Assembly (NCBI RefSeq): GCF_025490915.1
Contig: NZ_JANQBA010000002.1
Span: forward strand, 186,001-250,000
Origin: Lacticaseibacillus parakribbianus
GTDB lineage: Bacteria > Bacillota > Bacilli > Lactobacillales > Lactobacillaceae
Direction: 5' to 3'
Length of the DNA stretch: 64,000 nt
Part shown: positions 8,988 through 18,100 of the stretch, piece after piece
How the letters are laid out: each line of letters begins with the position of its first letter
Position numbering within the stretch: position 1 is the stretch's first letter
Notes under the pieces: generated by a model
The model's input: the letters and a program-made list of their open reading frames with translations, nothing else
The model's database searches: none
What the model was told of the DNA's origin: nothing
Made by a program: the position numbers and the translations under genes

Positions 8988-9016
8988 ATTGTAGCCGGCC
9001 AAGTGGCGAATGTCAA
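8988..9016 (-). promoter_or_regulatory. Sigma-A promoter of proBA
   Basis: A perfect TTGACA (9016-9011) and TACAAT (8993-8988) are separated by 17 nt on the minus strand, placing the transcript start just before the T-box Stem I. Confidence 0.85.
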
Positions 9017-9069
9017 GCGGGGTTGGGCCTGATATAATGAAGTGAGACACAACACTTGGAGGTCCAACC

Positions 9070-10323
9070 ATGAGCCCACTGCCCCACTGGCGTCGCAACA
9101 TCAACCTGTTTCTCGGCGGCCAATTGCTCTCCGGCATCACGACCATGATCGTCCAGTACGCGATCATCTGGTACCTGACCAAGCAGACCGGCTCGGCCAC
9201 GATATTGAGCCTCGCCACGCTGGTCGGGATGCTGCCGATGGTGCTGCTCAGCCCGTTTGTCGGCGGCTTCATCGACCGCACCCACAAAAAACGCCTGCTG
9301 ATCGGCGCCGATTGGGTGGTCGCCGCCTTCGCCCTGGCGCTATTTTTCGTCGGTCACGATCAGTTTCCCCTGTGGCTGGTTTTTGTCAGCCTGGCGATGC
9401 GGGCCATCGCCCAAACCTTCCAGATGCCGACGATTCAGTCGCTGATGCCGACGCTGGTGCCGGAGGTCGAGCTCACCCGCATCAACGGGCAGCTCGGCAT
9501 GGTGCAGTCGGCCAACATGCTGATTGCGCCGGCGCTTGGCGCATTCTTGTTCAGCCTCGTCGACATTCGCTGGCTGATCCTGCTGGACGTGCTGGGGGCG
9601 GCGCTTGGCACCTTGATGCTGCTGCCGGTTCGCATCCCCCACCGCCCGGCCGCGGATGCCGGCACCCCGGTTTGGCAAGACACCAAGGCCGGCTTCACCA
9701 TGCTGCGGCGCCGGCGCGGCCTCTGGGCAATCACGGTGCTTGGCATGGCCTTCACGCTGGTGTTCATGCCGGCGGCGAGCCTGTACCCGCTGATGACCAT
9801 GCAGCACTTCCACGGCAGCGTCGCGCAGGCCGGCCTGATCGAAGTCGTCTACTCCGCCGGCATGCTCCTCGGCGGCGCCGTCATCGGGCTGTTCGGCAGG
9901 TGGCGCGACCGGATGCGGCCGATTATCTTCGCCTACCTGATTTTGGGCGTCACCATCGGCGCCAGCGGCCTGTTGCCCGGCACCCAAAAGGCCTTCTGGT
10001 GGTTCGTCGGGCTCAACGCGCTGGCCGGCGTCGGGACGCCGTTCTTCAACACCCTGTTGATGGCGATGATCCAGCAGAGCTTCCCGCCCGAACGGCTCGG
10101 CCGCGTCCTCGGCGTGTTGAACGCCTTGATGAGCCTGACCGGCCCGGTCGGCCTGATTTTCGCCGGGCCGCTGGCGGATCGCTTCGGCGTGGCGACCCTC
10201 TTCGTGATTGCCGGCGTCGGCACCCTCGTCTGCGGCGCCGCGACCTGGCTGTTGCCGGCCACCCGCACCTACGACCAGCGCCTGCAGGCCGAAACCCAGC
10301 AGACGACGACGCAACCGAACTGA
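9070..10323 (+). CDS. MFS transporter, macrolide-efflux-like family
   Basis: 417 residues with about 12 hydrophobic segments; a TTGGAGG ribosome binding site precedes the ATG. The N-terminal half carries the GGFIDRTHKKRLL loop typical of the Mef-type drug/proton antiporters between helices 2 and 3. It probably exports a hydrophobic compound; the substrate cannot be told from sequence. A TATAAT at 9033-9038 is a likely -10 element. It is divergent from proBA and followed by its own terminator, so it forms a single-gene unit. A second member of the same superfamily lies at 23819-25345. Confidence 0.85.
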   Translation: MSPLPHWRRNINLFLGGQLLSGITTMIVQYAIIWYLTKQTGSATILSLATLVGMLPMVLLSPFVGGFIDRTHKKRLLIGADWVVAAFALALFFVGHDQFPLWLVFVSLAMRAIAQTFQMPTIQSLMPTLVPEVELTRINGQLGMVQSANMLIAPALGAFLFSLVDIRWLILLDVLGAALGTLMLLPVRIPHRPAADAGTPVWQDTKAGFTMLRRRRGLWAITVLGMAFTLVFMPAASLYPLMTMQHFHGSVAQAGLIEVVYSAGMLLGGAVIGLFGRWRDRMRPIIFAYLILGVTIGASGLLPGTQKAFWWFVGLNALAGVGTPFFNTLLMAMIQQSFPPERLGRVLGVLNALMSLTGPVGLIFAGPLADRFGVATLFVIAGVGTLVCGAATWLLPATRTYDQRLQAETQQTTTQPN

Positions 10324-10325
10324 CC

Positions 10326-10351
10326 AAGGGCCGCCGACCGCGGCCTTTTTT
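10326..10351 (+). terminator. Terminator of the MFS gene
   Basis: GGCCGC pairs with GCGGCC and is followed by six Ts, immediately after the MFS stop codon. Confidence 0.85.
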
Positions 10352-10480
10352 GGTCCCAGGCCGCGGCCGGCGGCTTGCCACAATTGATCGGTGAAAAACC
10401 CGTCGCACCGGGCTTGCAAGCAGATTGCTTGACGCTCACGCCGGCGCCTGTTAGACTCTGGCGCAAAAGGAGGGAGTGCG

Positions 10481-10789
10481 ATGACAAAAGTTGAAACCCT
10501 GCTCTTCGCCGCCGGGGCCTTGGTGCTTGGCCTGCAGCTCATGCTGGCCGTGCTTGGGGCCGGCGAGCACCGGGCGCTGACCGCTCGTCTGGCCGGGTAC
10601 GTCCTGGCGCAGGCCGCGGCGGTGGTCGCCAACGGCTTTTTGATTGCCGCGTTCTTGCAAAACCACGACTTTGAAACCGGCCAGGTCACCACCACCGGCC
10701 GCTTCGACCTGCTGGCCTTGGCCAGCCTCGCGCTGTTCATCGGCGGCCTGCTGACGTACGGCCACCGCGAACCGCAGCGGCCGCACTAG
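10481..10789 (+). CDS. Small membrane protein of unknown function
   Basis: 102 residues; an AAAGGAGGGAGTGCG ribosome binding site gives a clear start. Three hydrophobic segments are visible, at about 5-25, 35-57 and 75-92, with a short charged loop HDFETGQVTTTGRF between the last two. No recognisable domain. It stands alone between two terminators, so context gives no clue to its job. An inner-membrane location is inferred from hydrophobicity alone. Confidence 0.65.
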   Translation: MTKVETLLFAAGALVLGLQLMLAVLGAGEHRALTARLAGYVLAQAAAVVANGFLIAAFLQNHDFETGQVTTTGRFDLLALASLALFIGGLLTYGHREPQRPH

Positions 10790-10860
10790 GTCGCCGGACC
10801 CGATTGCACGGCCGCCCCGGACGCCAGGCGGTCGCTTCATCAGGCCACCACAAAACAGTC

Positions 10861-10900
10861 AGGGTCTGTCAAATCCGGCCAATTCGGATTTGGCAGACCC
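10861..10900. terminator. Bidirectional terminator-like hairpin
   Basis: A long inverted repeat, AGGGTCTGTCAAATCCG against CGGATTTGGCAGACCCT, lies between the convergent small membrane gene and the Nudix gene. The T-tract is weak in both directions. Confidence 0.6.
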
Positions 10901-10956
10901 TTGTGTGTCGTCGCAGCCGCTGCGGGTAACGGCCGCCGTGGCCTTGGCGCCTGCGG

Positions 10957-11472
10957 CTAGCGGCCGGCCTGCGCCCAGGCCGCTTCCAGCACCGCTTGCC
11001 ACCCACCGTGGTCCGGTCGGGTCAGCCGCGCCACCGCGACCGCTGGGGGGACCAGTGCGGTGGCGGCCACCTCCGCCGTCTGCAGGTGAAGTGGCCCACG
11101 CAACAAGTTGGGCAGCACCACCGCAAAGCTCTGTTCGACCCAGTCGCGGTACCAGGTGGTGGCAAAGCAGTCGGCCGCGGTCAGCGGCACGGTCAGCCCG
11201 AGCTCCTCTTGCAGCTCGCGGGTGGCCGCCGCGGCGCCAGTTTCGCCGCGCAGCGCCGAGCCACCGGCGGCGACGTCCCAAGTGTCGGGCTGATTGAGCT
11301 TCTGGTGACCGCGCCGCTGGATCAAAACCCGCCCGTCCGGTGCGAACACCCACACCGCGACGGTCAGGTGAAAAAAGCCGGCCGGCATCGCGTCACCACG
11401 CCGCTGGGTGCCGCAGACGCGCCAGTCGCGGTCGTACAGGTCCCACAGTTCATCGAGTTTGTCTGTCGTCAT
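10957..11472 (-). CDS. Nudix hydrolase
   Basis: 171 residues from the ATG at 11472, which follows GCAGGAGGTGGGCCC; the longer frame upstream lacks a binding site. The Nudix box is complete: the first glycine, GSALRGE, then seven residues, then RELQEELGL, matching the metal-binding GX5EX7REUXEEXGU pattern. The N-terminal DLYDRDWRVCGTQRRGD and AGFFHLTVAVWV segments resemble the isopentenyl-diphosphate isomerase-like branch often annotated only as Nudix. It likely hydrolyses a nucleoside diphosphate derivative; the substrate is unknown. Single-gene unit. Confidence 0.9.
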   Translation of the reverse strand: MTTDKLDELWDLYDRDWRVCGTQRRGDAMPAGFFHLTVAVWVFAPDGRVLIQRRGHQKLNQPDTWDVAAGGSALRGETGAAAATRELQEELGLTVPLTAADCFATTWYRDWVEQSFAVVLPNLLRGPLHLQTAEVAATALVPPAVAVARLTRPDHGGWQAVLEAAWAQAGR

Positions 11473-11568
11473 GGGCCCACCTCCTGCTCGCCATTGTACC
11501 CCAGACTTTACCTGCCGCCAAAATAGTGTAGGATAAAGGCATCGCATGTATTCAAAGGAGTGTTAAGG

Positions 11569-12414
11569 ATGGCTGATACAACGCAACGCATTGCCTTACT
11601 CGCCGATGTTCACGGCAACCAGACCGCGCTAGAGGCCGTTTTGGCGGATGCCGACGCGCAAGGCGTCACCGCCACCTGGTTTTTGGGGGACCTGTTTTTG
11701 CCCGGGCCAAGCGCCGCGGGGCTGGTCGCGCTGCTTGAGGCCCGGCACCCAGGCGTGTGGCTCAACGGCAACTGGGAAGGCGCGATGCTCGAAATCGCCG
11801 ACGGCACCCAGCCGCTGACCGGCCCGACCGTGGTGTACCTGGCGATGCTGACCCAATACGCCCAGCGTCAGCTCTCAGCCGCCCAGTGGCAGCAAGTCGC
11901 GGCGCGGCCCTTCGTCACCACCCGCCGGGTCAACGGCCTGACCATCGTCGCCGCCCACAACTCGCGGCTGGCCCCGGACGGCCGCTCGCTTTACCCGAGT
12001 CAGCCGCAGCCGGCCTTCGACGCGCTGGCCGGCGATGCCGACCTCGCCGTTTACGGTCACACGCACCAGCAGCTCATGCGCCCAAGCTCACAAGGTCAGC
12101 TGATTGTGAACCCCGGCGCAGTCGGCCAGCCGTACAGCCCGTGGCCGCAGTTTTTCAAGGACCAACGCGCCCATTACGCCATCCTCACCATCGACCCCGC
12201 CGGGCGGCTCGACGTCGCTTTTCGCAAGGTGCCTTACGATATTTCCCGGGAAATCGCCCGGGCCGAGGCCGCCAATCTGCCTTACGCCGACTTGTATCGC
12301 CACCTGCGCGAAACCGGTGAGACCATCACCCACGACCAGGCCCTGCTCGGTCGCATCAATCGCGAGCGGGGCTACGACCGGGCCGCCCAGGCGGCGTTCG
12401 GTGACCGATCATGA
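11569..12414 (+). CDS. Metallophosphoesterase
   Basis: 281 residues; the ATG at 11569 is 8 nt after AAAGGAG. Calcineurin-like motifs occur in order: ADVHGN near residue 11, GDLFLPGP, GNWE around residue 64, a histidine in AAHNSR and GHTHQQ near residue 165. These bind two metal ions and identify a YfcE/MJ0936-type phosphodiesterase fold. The physiological substrate is unknown. The stop overlaps the next gene start as ATGA, so the two are translationally coupled. Confidence 0.9.
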   Translation: MADTTQRIALLADVHGNQTALEAVLADADAQGVTATWFLGDLFLPGPSAAGLVALLEARHPGVWLNGNWEGAMLEIADGTQPLTGPTVVYLAMLTQYAQRQLSAAQWQQVAARPFVTTRRVNGLTIVAAHNSRLAPDGRSLYPSQPQPAFDALAGDADLAVYGHTHQQLMRPSSQGQLIVNPGAVGQPYSPWPQFFKDQRAHYAILTIDPAGRLDVAFRKVPYDISREIARAEAANLPYADLYRHLRETGETITHDQALLGRINRERGYDRAAQAAFGDRS

Positions 12415-12725
12415 CCTACCAGGAGCTGGCCGAGCAGCTGGCGGATTCGCTGATGGGCGATTTTCCCATGTGCGAGATCTACGCGTCGCTGGCGATCGAT
12501 CCGGTGGACAAAACCGACCCGGCCGCGACGCTGACCGTCGTCCATGAGCCGCCGCAGTTTGCCACCTACCTCATCCTGCTTGGCGAGACGGTCGGCTGGA
12601 GCTGGGACACCGGTGCCATCGACATGCAACTCAAACACGCCACCAGCGACCCGGCCAAAACCAAGCGCGTGGTGGCCGCGCTCATCCGCCGCTTCGTGGC
12701 CAAAACCGAGGGCCAACCAACCTGA
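12411..12725 (+). CDS. Conserved-looking hypothetical protein coupled to the phosphoesterase
   Basis: 104 residues, starting at an ATG that overlaps the phosphoesterase stop codon. Soluble, with an acidic N-terminal helix (YQELAEQLADSLMG) followed by a mixed alpha/beta region and a C-terminal helix rich in Lys and Arg. I do not recognise the family. The overlap suggests related function or co-regulation with the phosphoesterase. Confidence 0.7.
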   Translation: MTYQELAEQLADSLMGDFPMCEIYASLAIDPVDKTDPAATLTVVHEPPQFATYLILLGETVGWSWDTGAIDMQLKHATSDPAKTKRVVAALIRRFVAKTEGQPT

Positions 12726-12768
12726 CGCGCCTGTCGCCTCCCTGAAATCCGGGGAGGCGGCAGGCGCG
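12724..12768. terminator. Strong hairpin after the phosphoesterase operon
   Basis: GACGCGCCTG and CGCCTCC pair with GGGAGGCG and CAGGCGCGTC in a long GC-rich stem just after the stop codon; the T-tract is poor. The following stretch to 12950 holds imperfect copies of CGGGTCAAGGCCGCA (12837 and 12891) and no credible gene. Confidence 0.6.
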
Positions 12769-12953
12769 TCGTTCGTTGAAGCGACGCCGCGAGTTGCAGG
12801 CCAGAGGGGCGGCCGCAGATGCCGACAAGGCCGTCTCGGGTCAAGGCCGCAAGCCGGGGCAAGACCGCGAACCAATTCATGGCCGCAAACCGGGTCAAGG
12901 CCGCAGACCGCCGGCAAAACGCGGGGCGACGAGGTGCGACCCCCCACCGAGGA

Positions 12954-13670
12954 TTACGGCTGCGCATCCTCGGCATTGCGCAGCCAAGCGCCAAAGAGCC
13001 GCTCAAGGTAAGTTGGATCGGTCAACCGCTCGCGGTCGATGCGCAGCGGCGGCGCCGCGCTGGTGCTGGCCGGCGGCGTCAGCAACACCGGATCCCAGAT
13101 AGCCGACAGCAGCCGCGCGTGAGGGGCCAGACGTCGGTGTTGCCTGGCCATCACCGCGCGTTGAGCCGCCTGAAGCGCGACAAAATCTGCGGCCGCGGGG
13201 TCGGCGACCCAGGCCGCGGCACGTTTTTGATAGTCTGCAAACGGCAGGCGGCCGGCCGCAAGCTGCGCGTCCAGCGCGTCCAGCCCCGGGGCAAAGCCGT
13301 GACGCCGCTGCCACCGGCCGCTGAGGTGGCTCACCCGGCGCAAGTTTTCATTCTGCAGCCGCAGCGCCACCCCCGCGTAATCCGGATCTAGCCGGTTGAG
13401 CAGTGCCAGCGTCCCACCGACCTGAAGCTCATCGCCCGGATTGACCCGGGCGGCTGCCAGCGTCGCGGTGAACGGCAGCAAAAGCGTGGTGCTGACCGTC
13501 AGCCCATCGTCTTGGGTGGCCGTTTCACCGCTTGCGGTCACGCTTTCCACCGCCGTGATCAGGCACGGCGCCTTGAACACATCGCCGGTCGGTCTCAGCG
13601 CGATCACCAAACTGCCGCCGGTCACCGTTAGGGTGGCCGTCACCTGGTTCTTGGGCTGCTTGGTTGCCAT
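12954..13670 (-). CDS. Hypothetical protein, paralog of the upstream gene
   Basis: 238 residues from the ATG at 13670, preceded by GGGGAGGCGGTGACC. About 110 N-terminal residues look beta-rich, ending with the segment LRLQNENLRRVSHLSGRW. A helical C-terminal half has the pattern FADYQKRAAAW and a terminal DPTYLERLFGAWLRNA. The gene upstream has matching elements in the same order, so the two are paralogs. No signal peptide or membrane segment. It starts 2 nt after the upstream stop, so the pair is one operon. I do not recognise the family. Confidence 0.75.
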   Translation of the reverse strand: MATKQPKNQVTATLTVTGGSLVIALRPTGDVFKAPCLITAVESVTASGETATQDDGLTVSTTLLLPFTATLAAARVNPGDELQVGGTLALLNRLDPDYAGVALRLQNENLRRVSHLSGRWQRRHGFAPGLDALDAQLAAGRLPFADYQKRAAAWVADPAAADFVALQAAQRAVMARQHRRLAPHARLLSAIWDPVLLTPPASTSAAPPLRIDRERLTDPTYLERLFGAWLRNAEDAQP

Positions 13671-13672
13671 GG

Positions 13673-14431
13673 TCACCGCCTCCCCTCGGTCGTCTCGCTT
13701 GGCACCGGCGTCGCGATGCCGTGCTGCTTGCGGTAGGCCGCCTGGCGCATGATGCGCCCCAACACCATGCGCTGGTAGTTGGGATCTCGCGCCAGCGCGT
13801 GATCGCTCACCGTGGTTTTGGGGTAAACCGCGTCGTGGCCACCCAGCTGCAACCGATGCACCTCGCGCGGGGCCTGCACCAAGGGCAGCGACGGGGCAAT
13901 CGCCTCGAGGTTGCGCGTCAGCTCGGCCTGAAGCGCGTTTTGCCGTTGAACCAGCGACTCCCGCGGCACGATGTCTTGCCACCGCGCCATCAGCGCCAGC
14001 TCCCGCTTCACGAACTGGTCGAAAGTGAGCTCATCGGCCAAAAATGCCGCGGTCAGCCGGCGCCAGGCCGGCGACTTGGGGTGACGCTTGGCAAGGCCGC
14101 TGGCCGTCGCCACGATATGCGTCCTTGTGCGATGCCTCAGAGTTTGAACGCGCCGCATGGCATTCCCGACCAGTTTCAGTTGCACAAATCCCATCTCGCC
14201 GGTCGCCCAGAATTCATCCCCGACGCCCCAGGCCACTGGTGCGAGCGTAAACGCTGAAGTGAAGGCAACGAAGCCAACTTCATCGGTTTCCAGTCTCGTC
14301 TTGCCCTCCCCGTCCAGAAGTGCCAAAAAACGGACTTCGAGTAACTGAATGGGCTGCAATTTCACAGTATCAATAATGGCCTCACCCGAATAGCCGCCGG
14401 TGACCAAGGCCCGAAAGAATGTTTTCGTCAT
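13673..14431 (-). CDS. Hypothetical protein, first gene of a paralogous pair
   Basis: 252 residues from the ATG at 14431, after GGGGAGGTGAGGAG; the upstream in-frame ATG at 14575 lies in AT-rich DNA without a binding site. The layout matches its downstream neighbour: a beta-rich first half ending in LVGNAMRRVQTLRHR, a helical part with LTFDQFVKRELALMARW, and a terminal DPNYQRMVLGRIMRQA. Soluble, basic, and without recognisable domains. A promoter-like TATAAT (14450-14455) lies just upstream. Function unknown. Confidence 0.75.
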   Translation of the reverse strand: MTKTFFRALVTGGYSGEAIIDTVKLQPIQLLEVRFLALLDGEGKTRLETDEVGFVAFTSAFTLAPVAWGVGDEFWATGEMGFVQLKLVGNAMRRVQTLRHRTRTHIVATASGLAKRHPKSPAWRRLTAAFLADELTFDQFVKRELALMARWQDIVPRESLVQRQNALQAELTRNLEAIAPSLPLVQAPREVHRLQLGGHDAVYPKTTVSDHALARDPNYQRMVLGRIMRQAAYRKQHGIATPVPSETTEGRR

Positions 14432-14449
14432 CTCCTCACCTCCCCAATT

Positions 14450-14478
14450 ATTATATTTCAAATAATCACATTTGTAAT
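14450..14478 (-). promoter_or_regulatory. Probable promoter of the paralogous hypothetical pair
   Basis: On the minus strand ATTACA and a perfect TATAAT are 17 nt apart, 19 bp upstream of the start codon at 14431. Confidence 0.5.
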
Positions 14479-15049
14479 TTAATATGCCTGAAGCATTGGA
14501 AATTAGTTGCCTATATGTACCATTTACATAACTTTTACATTTTAGAAGCAGGAAAATCACTTGCAATATAATCAAACCAATGATAAACTACAAGCATGGG
14601 TGATCCATGTTCGGCGACGGCCCAGCCAATTTCCTCATCCTCATCTGATGAACGTCGACCTATGTCGACCACGTCCGCGGCGTGAGTGTCTAGCGACGAA
14701 GAAATTCGCGTAAAAGAAAACAGCTTAACTGGTTTGAGTCCAGAAATTGGCTGAGTCGTCGAGCCCCATCCCCTCTCGCATACGTGCCACACACCTCGCC
14801 GGCTTTGCCGTGCCGTGGTGTGTGTCTAAAAACCAAGGCGCCTCCAACCGGTTGACCCGGCTGGAGGCGTTTGTGTGCCCAAATTTCCGTTCCCGCCTCA
14901 CGGAACTGGGCGAGGCTTACCCGCGAGAACGCCACGCCCCCCGGAAATCTCATATTCTCCTTATTGCGGCTAAGTCGTTCGCCCCCTGCAGACAGTTGCC
15001 TACCCAGCGCAAATTCTATGATTCATAGACAAATTTTGTCCTCAGTTCA
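14479..15049. other. Gene-poor spacer with AT-rich part and paired hairpins
   Basis: From 14479 to about 14760 the DNA is AT-richer than its surroundings. An open frame on the minus strand (14535-14792) has no good start and no recognisable domain; it may be a gene remnant. From 14787 to 14870 there are two consecutive hairpins: ACACACC with GGTGTGT, and CGCCTCCAACCGG with CCGGCTGGAGGCG. They could terminate leftward or rightward transcripts. I see no credible intact gene here. Confidence 0.5.
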
Positions 15050-15078
15050 TTGTTTATGGATGAAAATTCGGCTATAAT
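15050..15078 (+). promoter_or_regulatory. Promoter of the alpha-mannosidase gene
   Basis: TTGTTT and a perfect TATAAT with 17-nt spacing, 43 bp upstream of the GH38 start codon. Confidence 0.6.
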
Positions 15079-15120
15079 CTGGTGAAAATAAGGCGTGTGA
15101 TGCGCCGCGAGGAGGACAAA

Positions 15121-18100
15121 ATGCCTTACCAGGGAAACGATTCAATCGAGATCTTTAACGCCAGAAAAGCGCGGCAGCAGTTGCGGCTGTTGGGCGCCGC
15201 CCGTTACACCGGCTTCACCGACCTGTCGGGCCTGCGCATGTGGCACGACACCCGGGCCGACCACCGCACCGTGCCGACCGAGGCCGAGGCCGACTGGCAG
15301 GACGCCGCCATCGGCACCCAGTGGGAGGGCCGCGACCAGTACTTTTGGCTACAGTTCCCGCTGCACTTGGACCCGACGACCGCGGAACGCGCGGTGGTGC
15401 GGCTGGATCTGGGCCGCACCGGCGACGGTTACAACGACGGCTATGAAGGGCTGGCCTACATCAACGGCGAGCGTTACCAGGCCGTCGACACCAACCACGA
15501 GGAGCTGTTCTTGGATCCGGCCGAGTTCGGCGGCGACAATGTCGTGTCGGTTCTGATGTGGTCCGGGCTTGAGGGTGGCGGGCCCAAGAAAATTCAGTAC
15601 TACGCAATCAAAACCGCGGCGGTGGGGCCGGAACGCAAGCCGATTCGCGACGCCTACACCTACCTGTGGAACATCATCGACCTGATTCCGGAGCTGGCCG
15701 ACGACGAGCCGCTCAAGTACGATTACGTGCGGCTGGTTCGCAACACCTTCAAGCGCTTCTTCTGGGCCACCGCCGACACGGCCGCGATTACGGCGGCCTG
15801 CACCGCCGCCTTGGCCGAAATCCACGCGTTCACCAAGGCCCACGCCGGGCAGAAGCTCGGGTTTGACGTCGCGGCCATCGGGCAGACCCACATCGACGTG
15901 GCCTGGCTGTGGCGCTATCGCCACACCGCCGAAAAGGCCACGCGCTCCTTCACCACGGCGCTGCGCCTGCTCAAGGAGTTCCCGGAGTTCAAGTTCTTCT
16001 ACTCCACGCCGCAGGTTCACGACTTCATCGAGCAACGCGCCCCTGAGCTGTTCGCCCAAATCAAAGACTACGCCAAGGACGGCCGCTGGGAGGCCGACGG
16101 CGGCACCTGGGTTGAGCCCGACACCAACCTGCCGAGCGGCGAATCCCTGACCCGTCAGTTCCTGTACGGATCGACTTATTTTAACGATAAACTCAATGCC
16201 AAGCAGACCGTGCTGTGGCTGCCGGACGTGTTCGGCTACTCCTACGCGCTGCCGCAGATTATGAAGGGTTTTGGCATCAATCACTTCGTCACGTCCAAAA
16301 TCTCCTGGAACGACACCAACCGCGCCCCGCACGACACCTTCGTCTGGCGCGGTCTGGACGGCTCGGAGGTGCTGACCTACTTTTTGACCACCACCGAGGT
16401 CACCTACGATTACAGCAAGCCCGAGATGTTCAAATACACCTACAACGGCGAGATCACGCCGCGGGTCATCCTGCAATCCTACCGCGCCTACAAGGATAAG
16501 CAGCTCAACCACCGCATCATGATGCCTTACGGGTTCGGCGACGGCGGCGGCGGCGCGACCCGCGAGATGGTCGAAAACATTCGCGTGATTAACGAGCTGC
16601 CGGGGATGCCGCGCATTCACAACGAACGCGTCGACGACTTTTTCGACACCTTGGAGGACCAGGTCGCCCAAAACGGCGAGCAGTACCCGGTTTGGGCCGG
16701 CGAACTGTACCTGGAGTACCACCGCGGCACCTACACGTCGCAGGCGTTCGTCAAACGCGCCAACCGCAAGCTGGAGTTTGCGCTCAAGAACCTGGAGCTG
16801 GCTCGCACGACCCAGCGCGTCTTTGACGGCGTCGCCTACCCTAAGGCAGACCTGAACCGCACCTGGGAAATTCTGATGAAGACGCAGTTCCACGACGTCT
16901 TGCCGGGTTCTGCGATTCAGGAAACCTACGAAGATGTCCACGCCGACGTCGCGACCATGACCCAGACCATCACCGACCTAACCCCGGCCGGCGGCACCGC
17001 GCTGACGCTGACCAACCCAAGCGGCACCCTGGCGACCGGTGAGGCCGTCATCAAAGAGCCGCGCGAGGGCCGCTTCGCCCTGGCCGACGGCACCCCGCTG
17101 ACGGCAATTCGCCAAGCGCAAGGCTACCGCCTGATCAACGTGCCGCTGGCGCCGCTGGCCAGCGCCCAGCTTTCCTTCACCCCGGCAACCTTGAGCAGCC
17201 AAGCGCTTGCCGGCGACAGCATCGAATCCGCCCACTACCTGGTGGCGTGGAACGCCGCCGGCCAGCTGACCCGCGTCTTTGACAAGGACAACCAGCGCGA
17301 AGTTTTGCTGCCGGGCCACGTCGGCAATCGCCTGACCATCTACGAGGACCGGCCGATGAACTTCGACAACTGGAACATCGACGAGGACTACGTGGCCAAG
17401 TCGGTCGACCTGACCGCCGCAAGCATCCAAAGCGTTCGGCAGGACGCCGCCACCGTGGTCACCTTCACCTACCGCTTCGACCGCTCAACGGTCACCCAGA
17501 AGCTGATTTTGGCCGACGACAGCCGCCGCATCGATTTTGACACCGTCGCCGACTGGCACGAACAGGAGCTCTTGCTTCGGACCGCGTTTGATCTGAACAT
17601 CCGCACCGATTTTGCCACCTACGACATTCAGTACGGCAACCTGCGCCGCCCGATCAACCAAAACACCAGCTGGGACACCGCGCGGTTCGAGGTGGTCGGC
17701 CACAAGTGGGCCGATCTGTCGCAGCCGGACTACGGCGTCGCCTTGCTGAACGACTGCAAGTACGGCTACGCGGCCCTCGACCAGACCTTGTCGTTGTCCT
17801 TGATCAAGGCCGGCACCTACCCGGACACCACGGCCGACCAGGGAGAACACCGCTTCACGTACAGCCTGTTCGCCCATGCCGGTGATTTTGCCCAAGGTGA
17901 GGTTGAACAGCAGGCGATGCTGCTCAACGCACCGCTGGCCGTCAGCCAAACCGACGCCAAACTCCCGCAGCTCTTCACGCTGAGCGAGGCGGCAGACGTT
18001 GAGGTCGACGCCATTAAGCTTGCGGAGGATCAGACCCGCGTCATTTTGCGCCTGCACGAGTTCACCGGCGTCGACACGACGCTCACGGTGACCCCGCACT

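Noticed and set aside
13983-14575. Upstream extensions of both unknown paralog genes to earlier ATGs
   Set aside because: The extensions either overlap the neighbouring gene or lie in AT-rich noncoding DNA without binding sites, while good sites precede 13670 and 14431.
14535-14792. 85-codon minus-strand ORF in the AT-rich spacer
   Set aside because: No RBS and no recognisable domain; only a possible remnant, so not called as a gene.
14787-14870. Second T-box or other riboswitch upstream of the mannosidase gene
   Set aside because: Only two simple hairpins are present; no T-box core, specifier or other conserved riboswitch motif is visible.
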